Origin: Bombus terrestris
Lineage: Eukaryota > Arthropoda > Insecta > Hymenoptera > Apidae
Reading direction: 5' to 3'
Length of the DNA stretch: 64,000 nucleotides
Assembly (NCBI RefSeq): GCF_910591885.1
Contig: NC_063280.1
Coordinates: 7,502,001-7,566,000, forward strand
Translations under genes and position numbers: made by a program
The notes under the pieces: model-generated
Seen by the model: the letters and a program-made list of their open reading frames with translations, nothing else
What the model was told of the DNA's origin: nothing
Databases searched by the model: none
Part shown: piece after piece, positions 1-12,900 of the stretch
Numbering within the stretch: position 1 is the first letter of the stretch
Layout of the letters: the number at the start of each line of letters is the position of its first letter

Positions 1-601
1 GAGGAGCTCGTTCTAATCTCAAGATCATCGTCTGCCTACGTCCATACACGGCGTCACGATGCATGAATTAGAAAGACCGTCTTGATCGTAGATTGACGGG
101 GATCCTGAAATGGAGAACCGAGAGATTTCAAGGATACGCTCTCGCCGGCTTTCAAGTCTCGCTTCGATCTCGATGGTATCTCAAATACATGTATACTTCG
201 ATACGATTATACACTTAACTGGTTAATATAGCTGTTTGTTTGGACGTGCGTGTCATATAAAATGTTGACGTAACGTGAAATTTTCAATTTTTAACGTTTG
301 CATTGCCAATTACTTCTTTTTTTCTCCGTTTCCCTTTTCTTTTTTTTTTATTATTATTCCATCCACGTATATGCTATTCACGATCATTAAGATTTTCTAC
401 TTAAGATTATACGTGTGTTCTTGAAGTCACGTACACGGACGTTTATAGATATCCGGACACTTTGAATACTTCATAACGATAGCATATAAATTTTACGAAT
501 GAACAATGTACCATTAGCCAGAAACACTGTTTATTAACTTTTTATGGAATCATCAAATTGCCTGTTAGAAAGCAAATAAAATTCTCTAATTTCTCTAAAT
601 A
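1..601. other. Non-coding sequence, window start
   Basis: I see no gene, RNA or clear repeat. The stretch is AT-rich with T-rich runs near 320-350. Confidence 0.6.
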
Positions 602-965
602 TTTCTCTCTATCTAACATCTCTAAAAATAATAATAATCATAATATTTGCTGTTGAGTACAGAGCCAAAATTTCAATTCAATTAGAAACTTCAAAGGAGG
701 GTAAATTAAAGTTGAAAAGGCCTTGTAACAACACGTGTACTTAATATGATCTTCACGTTATTATATTAACAATTGAACGACTTTTTCTCTCTATCTAATA
801 TCTCTAAAAATAATAATAATCATAGTATGTGCTGTTGAGTACAGAGCCAAAATTTCAATTCAATTAGAAGCTTCAAAGGAGGGTAAATTAAAGTTGAAAA
901 GGCCTTGTAACAACACGTGCACTTAATATGATTTTCACGCTATTATATTAAAAATTGAACGACTT
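602..965. repeat. Two-copy tandem duplication, 182 bp unit
   Basis: The block starting TTTCTCTCTATCTAA at 602 is repeated from 784 with only scattered substitutions. Both copies share landmarks such as TGTTGAGTACAGAGCC and GGCCTTGTAACAACACGTG at an exact offset of 182 bases. The near-identity suggests a recent duplication. No coding potential is visible. Confidence 0.93.
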
Positions 966-3900
966 AGAACGAACAAATATGAAAATATACCGTGGGGCCT
1001 AGATATCCGTATAATACTTTACATTTATTACTAACACCGGAAGTGCTTCTATTAAATTAAAAGATTCTTCTTAACTACTTGTATAATTAAAAGATTGAAG
1101 GATCTGTAGAGTTTAATCGAGGACGACAGTATTGTTTGGTTCGTACGAACGATTCGCAAAATGATTCTATCGCGCTCGTATCAAACAAAATTGTGGTTGC
1201 ACAACTTTGAGGCGGTACGAGCGAGTATAACGAGACACGAAAGTCACCAACCATTATAACGGATAATGTTCTCGTTGCTTCATACGTCAATTGGTGTAAT
1301 AGCGCTAGAAATGCCATCCGACGAATCGATTTACGAAAGATTTTCGCGTTTCTACGCTGAAGATCTGGAGCAACGTACATATCGTATGCAACTCTGCCGA
1401 TCGTTTCGACGAAATTAAGATGTCTTCGTGGAACTTTAATTTATGGGAATCGCGCGTTACGACACGGAAACTTGCTTATGCGAAGGAACGGCTTTGTTAC
1501 ATCGCTACAAAGCTAGTAAGGCTAATGCCGAGTAATTACGCCAGAAACTAGAATTTTCGTTAATGGACGCGGACGTTAAGAGAAACGTCTGCTACAGCGA
1601 GGAAAAAGTAACGCGTTAGAAAGATACAAAGACTATTTAATTAGGAGAGATATGCAATATGTATATAGTATTAAACCAGAAACTAATCTTCGCTATGTAT
1701 ATCGCATTTAACTGAAGGTTCAACAAACGTTTAACGAAACATACGATAAAGAATATAACAAAGAATATAGCAAAGATATAATATACGAATACAACGATGA
1801 TAAATTTGTCAAATCTAATGTACGAAAGACAAGGGAAGACGCGAAGCGACACTCTTGCGTTTACATTGCTTTGTCTTTCGTACGTCAGCTTTGACAAGTT
1901 GGAGTTAAGATATCAACCAAGCTAACGATTTTCCGGTATAAGTAAGCTAATAGTTTTTTTTCGTAGAGAATGTCTTTATAAAAAAATATAGGGTGTCATT
2001 AAAAAAAATTAAGGTCCCTTTAACGTCTCGAAAAATATACTCATCCGAGTAATTTCCTTAGATACGATAAATTTCTCTGGAAACATCTTCTCATAAAGTC
2101 AACAGATAACGAATTACTTGAGACGGTAGTTTCTACTGACTCACCCGGTATCAAATTCAATTCGAACATGCCGCAACTACGAATTTATTATTAATTATAT
2201 TTATCAATTCAATTTATCATCAACGCGTTACACGTTTCGATAAGAATTTCTACTCTTATAGACGAATATCATCAACAAACTTATCTATACTTATTTGCGC
2301 GAGACGCAGCTGGTGAAATTAATCCGCCTCTAAAGTAGATCAACACAGTCAGACACGGACCATCCACATACTACGTATTCTTGAGGCGCGGAAGCTGTTC
2401 AGCTACGTCGAAATAATTATCGCCTTGGCGGTCGATCCTAGTAGCGAGTGTGGGAGGCAGAAGATTCGTCTCATCTCTAGGCGAAAGTTGCTCGATCTCA
2501 ATCACTGAAAGTGTTTTATCGACCATGAAATTGAACGAAGAGGTGATAAAAATGCTGCAGTAATAAATTCCGCGTACAAAACGTCAGACACCTAGTTCCA
2601 CCGATGAACCCTCTCGGATTAATCGGTTGCTCGCGAGCAAACTTTCCACTTCCATTTATCCACTGAGGAGGGATAAATGATAGGCCTCGGTTCTAGTGGG
2701 ATCTCTTATCGCATTCGCGACTTTTATTCTAATAAAATGGGCAGCCTCGAACGTCTGATCGAAGCACGAGTTTCCTAGCCGTTTTCATCGCGTTTTCCGA
2801 GACCTTCTGTCTCCTCGGCACTCGATCACGCCCACGCACGAACCTCTAATTTGCTATTACATCAAGCAGGGCGGTACGCGCCACTTCCGGGTAAGAAATC
2901 AAAGTCATCCGTCGCGAAACAAACGCTGCCTTCTGGTAAACGTACGGACGAATCCGTGACTTTATCATTTTTTCTTTTTTCATTTTTATCGACTTTTCTG
3001 GTATGGAACTTTAAACAGCTTCCTTGTAATTCTATCGACTTTTGGCCGATTTTCGATTTAATTTCGACGATCTTTAACGATTCCTTCGAATATCTTTTGC
3101 CTGATTTCTAATCGAATTTTTTACGGATTTCTGTCAAGTTTTTACTGATTTGAAATTTCTAGCATTATTTTATTTTTTACGATTTTTTTCAGACCTCTGT
3201 TTATCGTTTATCAACTTCCGTTTTTATTACGCATATCTTTAATTCATTTTAATATATTACGACGAAATTTGAATACTTTTAAATCTTCGATCATTCAGTG
3301 AATTTCGACTTCCTTCAACGCGCTTCTAACAAATTTTGACGATCTTTTACGTCTATATGAAAAGTTAATCCTGATGCACATATTTTTCATTTCAAATGTA
3401 TTTCGATGTACACACTGCCAAGGTATCGAATATCAATTTTAACGATTGGAACAAAATAGTCGGATTGTTAGCAACGCGTAAGAGGAATACACGAGCAACT
3501 TTTCTCCAAGTTAGAACGTTCAACGAGAGAGCAATACATTTTGAGGAGATCTCGGTTGATTTCGCAAGTGTCGTAGCCTGTTATTGGCTTAATGACGATT
3601 TGCATCGCTCACGATAATCCCACGTGTACATATCTACTCGCAAGGCTCGTATCACGTACTCGCACGCTGATAAATATCTATCCACGACATGTTTCTTCTT
3701 TTATATTTCTGCTTTTGCGTTTTCTGCTTACATTTCTGTTTTATTCCTCTTATGCAACACACTTGAAAAAAAATCTATCATCTTATCTAAACGTTTGAAG
3801 TTTTATGAAAACGCACATGCAATTTCGTTAACTCGCGATGAACGAATAATTTCCGTTTCTTCCTTTTTCTTCTTTTTTTTTCTTTTTGTTGGTTTCCAAG

Positions 3901-4853
3901 AGCGTTGTATCGTCGAGCGAGGAGAAAATTTGGAGTATTTCAGTATTTCTTTACAAACGTATGGCTTTCTTCTGTGCAAGGCTTGGCGTAAATCTAAAAA
4001 TTTTCACAATTAACAGACGTTTTCACAATGTCTGTCTCTGCAATTATCGCTAATTCCTACCGTTTCTTTAAGGCTCCGTTCACCGGTAACAGTAATTCAA
4101 AGAAAAACTTTTTCCCGTGAAACGGAATGTAAAAAATCTTGCACATCCATAGCTATTCAAACTACAATGAATTTAGAGAAGATTTCACGACATTATCATC
4201 CGAAACTCGAGTCATCCAACTAATTAAAATTCTGGTAAAATTGCAAACTTTCAAAATCTGACGGATTGTACGATTCGATCGGAATTTCTATCTCTTAATA
4301 GATAAAAATAAGAAGATACAAACTTTACCAATTTCGCTACCCTAAACGGAGCGTTCGAGCATTGAAATAATATCATGATCCGAGTCTCGAAACCCTCTAC
4401 ACATTTACAATGTTTCCACCGAAAAATCTCTACTTTTAAATATAAGAAGAAAGATGAAGATTTAACAGACGAAAATTATAAAGCAAATTGCCGCGACATG
4501 GCGGCGCGCAAAACACGCCACGGCGAGTTTACTACGGCCGACCGTTCTAGATTTTCATGGGAGATTGTTTATAATGCAAGAGAGAGGATGTGTGGACTAC
4601 TTTGCGAGTCGCGAGTCGTGCCGCGATCGCGGAACGCTTCGACGTTCCACATGCAGAGGAGAGAACGGGAAGCCTCGTAAAAATCGAGGTAACACACAAT
4701 GCTCCCGACTATCCACATGTTCTGTGCTATCGGTATTTGTATAACAACGACGTATAAATGGCAAAAAGAAATGTACGAAGCAATAAGTTGGTGCTTCATC
4801 CACTTGTTATCTTTTATATTTCATACTTGGTACCTTTTTACCAAATTATTTGT
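966..4853. other. Non-coding stretch
   Basis: Only short chance open frames occur, several without an ATG. A less AT-rich patch near 2330-2960 could be regulatory, but nothing specific is recognised. Confidence 0.5.
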
Positions 4854-5065
4854 TAGCTTGTCCGAAATGTTTCTTTCGTTTTATAAGGAAATAATAGACG
4901 CACAATGTTTTTTGTTTTATATTAGTTTATTGAATTATACACGAACATAATAATAGAAATAAAACGAAATAAATCACACGTAATTCAATAAAATAATATA
5001 AAACAGAAATTCTTGTTCATCTATTATCACCTTATGAAACGAAAGAAACTTTCCGGACAACCTGA
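4854..5065. mobile_element. Foldback MITE with mariner-like ends
   Basis: The left arm starts TAGCTTGTCCGAAATG and runs through TTTCTTTCGTTTTATAAGG to about 4937. The right arm, from about 4979, is its diverged reverse complement and ends CTTTCCGGACAACCTGA. Arms of roughly 85 bases surround a short centre, so the element is almost entirely an inverted repeat. Ends of this type (TTGTCCGAAAAGTTTC) flank TA in mariner-like elements. No transposase is present, so it would move only in trans. Related pieces lie at 20733, 43421 and 63731. Confidence 0.8.
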
Positions 5066-8000
5066 TACATCTATCTACATCTCATACTATATCATAGTAT
5101 TAAAATCTGTACGGATAGATTTAACGGTAACAGTGTTATGTTATAGTACAGCGTAGCTGACAAAATTCAATAGTGTTAGAAACGCGTCGATTAAACATTA
5201 ATTACTAGACTGAAGATGTTTATGAAAATGCAGGCTTTTATTTCACAGCTTCCATTTCTAATTAAAGACCCTATCGAAAGATTTATTTGGCGATGTATTT
5301 AAGGGGGTGTCCTGAATTAGAATGTTCTAAAACAGCGTCTTTTTGTGATGTTTTTTTTAGAAGGGAAAGGAAGAAATGAAGTTATTGCATTTTGAGACAT
5401 GGTTTTATATATATTTAACGAATACAAAGAAATTTTTTTTAAAGTAAAAAAAAAACTATAACAGATTTCTAAGGCTATTTCATGGGTTGCAGTTTTCAAT
5501 CGATGGGAAAGATCCACCTGGTAATTCTTGACTGAAACAAGAAACCAAAAAAGGATTAAATTATTATATATTTTTCTTCCCGATGAACTAAAAAAAATTC
5601 GTCAAAAAGTTTATTTAAATAATTGCTATAGCACCTTAAAGTTCATTTTTTCTTTTTTAAAAAACACATTTTTTCTTTAAACCCGCCAAAATTTTTAATT
5701 TCACACTATTTTCTGCCTTTTTTTTTAGTTCAACTCGTTGATGTCTTCGTTAATTTGTAAACGGTGCTTCTATCGCCTCTTTTTTATTTGACTCGTAAAT
5801 CAGAAACAACGTTATTTCGAATAACGAAGCAGCTTCGTAATGTTTGACAACTGACTACCAATGTCAAATCAATTAATTGTTAAAAAGTCAATTTTATCGT
5901 GTTATGATTGAAGGGTTTTAAATGGTTGTAAACTATCGACCTTGAATAACCTTGGGACACTAATACGTCACGGGTCAATGAATTCGCTGCTAAATGGACT
6001 GCACGTTCGATTAAATGGAAATTTATGCGTATAATTTAATCAGAGGAAAGGAAAATTACTTTCCAACAAGAAACCTGCATCCGTTACAAAAATTATTATT
6101 AATTCTATTTGCAATTTCATAGGTAAATTGCATCACGCGTAAAATAAGAATTTACATGGATAATTTTAAATGTACGTGCTCGATACACGAGCCAGTTTCT
6201 CCTAGTTAGTCTTTCGTCGTATAAACATCGTAAATACGACATGATTTACCTTGGACAAATTATTTGCGCGACATTAAGTAGGTTAAGACAACCATAAAAG
6301 GTCCGAGTTTGGCGTAACGACTTTGTGTTGGTCTGTTTCGCGGTGCATCGTAGTTTTTAATATTTCGAGTCTTAAAAAATTCTAATCGCTATATCGCGAT
6401 CCTTCGGGAAAACGGGAAAAATGAAACGTTCCTGAATGTTACCATTAGATGGCGGATTTTTAAGCAAATGCATCAAAGTAAAAATATATAAAATATCGAA
6501 AGTGGCGTACTCGCTATAATTTTGAATAACAGACAGAACAAATCACCATTTAAATTCTATGTCATTGGTTACGTCCATAAAGATATAAATTTTGCATAAA
6601 ACCCCGCAGTTTTTTAATAATTTATTCTCGACGATTGTCTCCGATATTTCGTTTATGCTGATTTTGTTTGCGCACCTTTGGACATTGATGATGACAGCGT
6701 CAGATATTTCTTTCCAATTATGATATCAATTATCGAGTGAAACGTTTCGACACGACTAGATTCCTGATTTTTATTGGATTTTATTATGTGAAATTTAAAG
6801 ATACATAGAACGCTTAGGATATACATACAAAAATCTCGTACGTAAAATATTCAAAGTAGAGAACTCGTTATATATTTTAGTAGAAAAGAATCTGGAAATG
6901 AAGAGAGTCTTCACCTAAGTTGCATTTCTTTAGTTACGTGCAACGAAATATACATAAATTAGCATAAAGATCCGCCACTTGAATATCTCTTGCTCGGCAC
7001 AACGACACGCAGTAATACGAAAACAAACATTAATATCGTAATTACTTGGATATCTCGACTAGAATCGGAAACGGTGTGGCTTGGGAACTCGAGTTTCCGT
7101 CGGTTCTCGTAGAGTTCACGTACAAATATACTTTAAGTTGTCTTCTCGCGAGCCGGGAAAACATATTTTCACCATAGAAAACTTCATCCGACTGTTTCGT
7201 TCTTCCCAAAATCTTACATTATTTTCCATTGAAAGTAAATAAAACAGACTAGAAGAGCTCAGAATGAAAATTAACTCCCAATAGAGTTCTTCCGAAAGTA
7301 CCACGCTTCTATAAAAGTAATTGCCGAAAAGATTTTTAATTTTCACCCGAAACTCGCAGATTTTATATTATATTATTCTTAGATTATTTATATCAGCTGC
7401 TCGGTGATTTAAATAGATCTATCGTAGGATTATTCGAATGATTTTCTTCTTTCTGATATTTTCCCTTGCTTAACGTGTAGTAGAACTATATGATGATTTC
7501 TCACTTTCGTTGTTATATCACACGTTAAAGATGTCTCACGGTACGACAACATCTGTACAAAGTTCAAAACGTTAAAAAACCTGCTTTTATTCGAGTAATT
7601 TCAGTTTTTGCCATCTGATGATTCTACCGAAACAACGGGCAGCTTTAGCGAATTTCGAACGTAACATTTTTTCGTACGCTCCTGTATCTGCTTTTTATCG
7701 CTGGCTTGTGTCGCATTGCGAATGAAAATCTGCCGAGTTGCACGATATCTGCGTAGATAAAAGAAATTGACGTGTACAACGAAAAAATGTTTTTCATTCT
7801 TTGCACTCCAATGTGTCATAATGTCGCTTCAAAATATCGGCAAAGGTTGAAAACCATGCAGAATGAAACAAAGAGCAAAGCGATGTTCTATTTTGAAGAT
7901 TGACGAGAAAATACGAAGTTGCCACACCTATGGAAAAATAAATGTTCCTTTTCTGAAAAATACCAAAGCTCGACGTCCACCCCTTCTCTTCACCGCCCAT

Positions 8001-9550
8001 CGTTCGTGTATTCTCATTTTCGGATTATTTTATGGATAATGTTCGATTAGAGGCGAGGAAAAATACTGAATAACGGTAGAATGGTAGCACGTTGATGGTT
8101 TACCTCGGTGGAAATCCGCGAATCGCGTTAATCATCCTCTCTACCTGCGGTCTTAGGCAACACCTTCATTGATTGCTATCGTCCTCGACGAGGATGCACC
8201 AACACCTCGGCGCCTCCTGTCCCCTCATTATCTTCATCGCGATTAAATTCTTCGACGCTGCGCACACAAAGCATTGTCTGTTCACGAAACGAATTTACTT
8301 ATCTCGAATTGAATTATTACATGATCAAGAAGTTGTCGAGTGAAAACGGATGTTGGACTGGACCAATAAAACAATCGTACGACGATGAATCAGCTAAATA
8401 ATGACATTAACTTATTATCTTTATTATTATTATCATCTTTCGATCGATGCTTATTAACCGTCTTCATTGTAAATGCAGTTAAATTATAGTAAGCTTCGAA
8501 CATCTCGTTATACGCGTTCTCACGGTGGTCGTATGGCCACGCATTTAGGATTATGAAATAGAACGTTGCTTTCCTAAGAATCTGATCGTAGAATCGCGGA
8601 CAACTTTCAGCCGATATGTAAACAACCCTTGCACGCTTCTAAATGTCAAAATATTTGTACGAGTCGCTTCCTCGTTACGTAATGGGCAGAATAATTACGA
8701 GCAAATGTTTTGTCCGGCCGCTAGGCAATTTTGAAATTAAAGATTCAATAAACATCGCGATATCGTTCATACGTGATAATATAATGTAAATAGTATACTG
8801 TAAATTTGTATAAAATATATTTTTGTGTCTAGTAACAAATAAACATATATATCAAGCGCCCTAAAGAGTACGAGAAAAATCGTAGAAATATTTTAACAGT
8901 GTCTCTGAAAAGATTTATTTAAATGTTATAATTTCGATCGTCGTGTTCGTCAAACCGAGCAACAGATCCGTGCTTCGCGTACGCGCAATTATCATCTGAT
9001 TTCGATGGCGATCAAATATTTCTCGACCATTGATTCCAAGGATCGATCTCACAATTGTTAGTTTGTCGCGTTAGCTCACGTGACGCGTTGGTATTTCACG
9101 TGGGCGCAATGTTCTGCCGTTGTAACGACGCGTTATCCTCGAGATAGTTTCACTGCGTTAAGCCCGACTTACACTTGCGCTGTCAATCTTCTTATTCACA
9201 CGGACGTCGTTCAACGCAATTGATCGACAATAGGCAGGCAACTACAATATTCGCGCAAAGATATCTCGGAACGAGTGTAAACAATTTTACGCAATCGTTT
9301 AGCGACCCTTACGATTTACCGTGGCGACTCACACGAGTCACACTAATAACTTTTATTTTAATCTCAATATTCCTGATAAACAGGAAGGTTTACGCTCACA
9401 AGGAACTGATATTCGTTTCACGAATTTCAAATTGAATCGATCTACCGTAACGATTTATCTCAACTCTTTCTTAAACTTCGAGGATCCTTCGCGCGCGTAG
9501 CGATTTCGATATCTGTGAGAATTCCAAACAAACTTGGAAAGCCTTCCATA
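5066..9550. other. Non-coding stretch with two copies of a short dispersed motif
   Basis: No gene is supported. Poly-T and poly-A runs are frequent near 5340-5720. A motif ending ACTCGYTATA occurs at 6486-6525 and 6841-6880 and again at 36071. A less AT-rich patch lies at about 8090-8270. Confidence 0.5.
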
Positions 9551-9955
9551 GCCAGGGAAATAATATTATTTGACATGTGTGGAATGCGAAGAAGACAATT
9601 GTTCGCCCTGAACGAGATCCGGGTTATCGATCGAATACAAGAGAATCGACGAACGGAACTCTTTCCAGAACTTCGCAGCGAACGCACAAGATTCCGAATC
9701 TCGTCTCGCTATTCCGTACATTTACGTAGATTGTAACGTTTATGGTAAGTAAGTAATAATTATGACGGAAAAGCACCATAGGCCACCTCGCCAGTTGCAT
9801 GACACGAAGTCGTCAAAGTCACCGTGGCACAGAATCAAGAAAACAATCGGCCCTCAACGATATCCGGGTTATCGATCAAACGCAAGAGGATCAGGAGTTG
9901 TTCCCAGAACGTTGCAGCCAGAGCACGTGTGCCGAGTGGCTCTTTATATTATACC
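9551..9955. repeat. Diverged tandem duplication, period about 245 bp
   Basis: A block around 9606 (CCCTGAACGA, then ATCCGGGTTATCGATC) recurs around 9851 (CCCTCAACGA, then ATCCGGGTTATCGATC), followed in both by similar CAAGAG and CCAGAAC text. Substitutions and small gaps are common, so the duplication is old. Short open frames in the copies are in different frames and do not suggest a conserved protein. Confidence 0.65.
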
Positions 9956-12900
9956 ATACATCGTGGGACAGATAACTGGAAATAAATAATTACGTAAAAA
10001 GATCGGCAAGGATGGCACGTCGGTATGAATCAGGCTTTATACGCTATGGTACAACGGGCAGAGCCTTGAGAGAGCACGCGGCCAACGAGAAAAAGAGATT
10101 TGCATGCACGCGGAGGCGTGGGTTTCTCGAACCGAGTTCTCTATAGCCGCCAGCTTCTTCTTAAGTGGATAAATTCGATGCAGTTTCCTTACGCTGGTAT
10201 TGGCATTAGCGTCGGTCCACGGAGTACACCGGCTTGGATTTGTATCATCGTAAAAGTGACGCAACCGGTGAAAGCCGGGACACCAGGATTCCACGAGGTA
10301 AAGTTCAGCTCGAGCGTATCAGTGTGGGAATCAGGCGACTTTTCTACGCTTCAACTATGAGAGGAACGCATCGATCATTCGCTGCTTCGCGCTGTTGCAA
10401 GGTGACTACGATCGTGCAGAGTTCTGTACATCGTAGTTGGAACAAATTGTAGTTGCGACGATGTCGTTGCTGTTCGAAGGTGTTCGATGGAAAACAGATG
10501 CATGGGAATCGGATGCTCGAGACGTTACTTTATGGTTTTTACTTTTAACGAGGATTGTCTGCGATTTGTTAGAAAGTTGACTCTGTAATTATGGTGTTCT
10601 GGAAACCTTAATGAACTGGATATGTCAAGGTTCGTTTATGAAAGGAGGCAATTTACGTACTTAAAAGCGACTGGTATTTATTTTGTAAAAAGATTCAATC
10701 GACACGTGAATTTAGCGCGGAGAAGAAAATTAAAACTCGTATCAGACGTCTGTAATATTTTTTCTTTTATCACACCCTGTTAATTTACTCACTGAGAACC
10801 GAATTATTGTATTAAATACCCTAGGAATAATAAGGGTAAACGAAATACGAGCAATTGCGTTATATCGCTTGTGTTGTGCTATTATTGTTGCTAGCTGTTT
10901 TATTAGTCGTCGCGTCAAACATCTTTTATGATCATTAGCGAACGCGATTGACAAATTACGTAACAAGAAGATAAAAAAAATTGAAGTACGAAGTAGAATA
11001 AATTATGTTATGCAAACTTTAGTAATAGTAACTTAAATAATTTCTATCATATATCATAAACGGTACAATTACAGTACAATTAATTTAAATTAAAATTAAT
11101 ATGATACAGCGTATGTGTGAACCAAGTGGATAGCCTACATCGTACTTGGTGATACAAACTAACATCTTTGAGAAATATGAAGATTTTCGCAGGAAACGTT
11201 ACTACAATTAACAGAATATTTGACAGACAGAATACAGTTTCAGCGATTGCACTTGCTCGGCTGCTTTTTAATTATAAGACGAGAGCGTGTCAGTTTAGCG
11301 TGTCGAATCCTAAATCTGGCAAGAACAACTTGCTCTTTCCCACTAAAAGAGGTACTGGACTTTTGCCAAATATATTTTACATTACATTGTAGCGTATTAT
11401 ATTTCTCTTTCATATTTTTGCTTGAAATTCCCTTTCTATTAAACTACGAATAGACCGATATCGTAAAGACGATCGATAAGGATAAATAGTACCATGATAA
11501 ATAAAAATAACAATATAATAAAACGCGTACGAGTATCTCGTAAACATCCTACAGTTGTATCAATCTAATTCGTTAATAAATATCGTGACGAATCGAAGCT
11601 ACGTTGCTGGTAAACACGTCCATCAAATTTCCTTCCTCGACAGCTACCCGATTCGTAACTTCTATTTTTACCCGCCACTAAATCATCCTGTGCAACCAAG
11701 AAGGAGAACGATCGTCGAATATCGTGATCGTTCAACGGAATACGATTTAGGAAAAAAGACCGATGGAAGGTTAACGCTTAAATACTGCGGTTCTCCAAGG
11801 ATCCGAGTGCAACGAACGTGCATAGAATTGCCATCTTCCGTCTCTGTCTTCACAAAGATATAAAATTAACGAGTGGGCAGAAGGAAACGGATTTTGGTGA
11901 TAAATTCTATGGAAAGAAGAAGAAGAAGAAGAAGAAGAAAAAAGAGAGAGACAGATCGAAAGTACACGATTTAGAGAAAAGACGAGGGAAGGTTAAGTCT
12001 AAAATACTTCGCTTCTTCGGCCATTCAAATGTAGTGGACGTGCGTAGAATTTCGCGTGAACGGTTGTTAACGAGTGGAGAGAAAGAAAAGGACTTTAACG
12101 AGGAATTCAATCGGAAAAGTTAAAGGAACTGCGAGAGCATATTGAGGAGGTAAGATGGAAGAAAAATTACGAGGCAAGGTTAATACACTGGAATTCGTTC
12201 TTCGACAATCTAAATGCAATTAACGCGTACAAAATTCCATATATTTTGTTTGATAAATTCAGTCGAAAATTAAAGACGTTAGAAACGTAGGTTGAAGGAA
12301 TAAGCTTCGCGATAGCTGGTGAAATACGATTGTCAAATATCCGAATACTTGGGTTATCCAATTATTTAAATGCAACCTAACACGCGTAGAAATCCACGGG
12401 ATCGACCATTTTCAGTCGTTCTTTTCGCAAAAGTTCGAACTTAATTGGAAGAAGAAAAAAGAAAGGGAAGAACGTGGATAAAGCAATTCGTTCGTAAATA
12501 AATTCGATTGAAAATGAAAGGAATTACGAAAACGTATCTCGAAGAAGGCTAAAAATCGAGGAACTCGATCGAAAGAAGTTGGATTGTGCCCCGAGGACGA
12601 TTATTGTCCGTGAATCGCAAGATAAATGGTCCCGAACGATTGTTTGCCCGGCCACGATTTAACGCGTATTGAATGCCGAGGTAGAAAACCGTGGAACGTA
12701 TCCATTACGGAAGAAACATGGCCTCGGTTGTTTCTCTTGATGTCTCGTTGCCGTGTCTTCTGCTTGGGTCACGCTAAATCGCCTACCTTGCCTCTGCCTC
12801 GCTTATTGGTCCCTCCTTCTTATTTCGCTTCTTCTTCGTGACACGTTGATTTGTACATACTTATGTTTATGGATCGCCTGTTACAGAATATTCATCGTAA

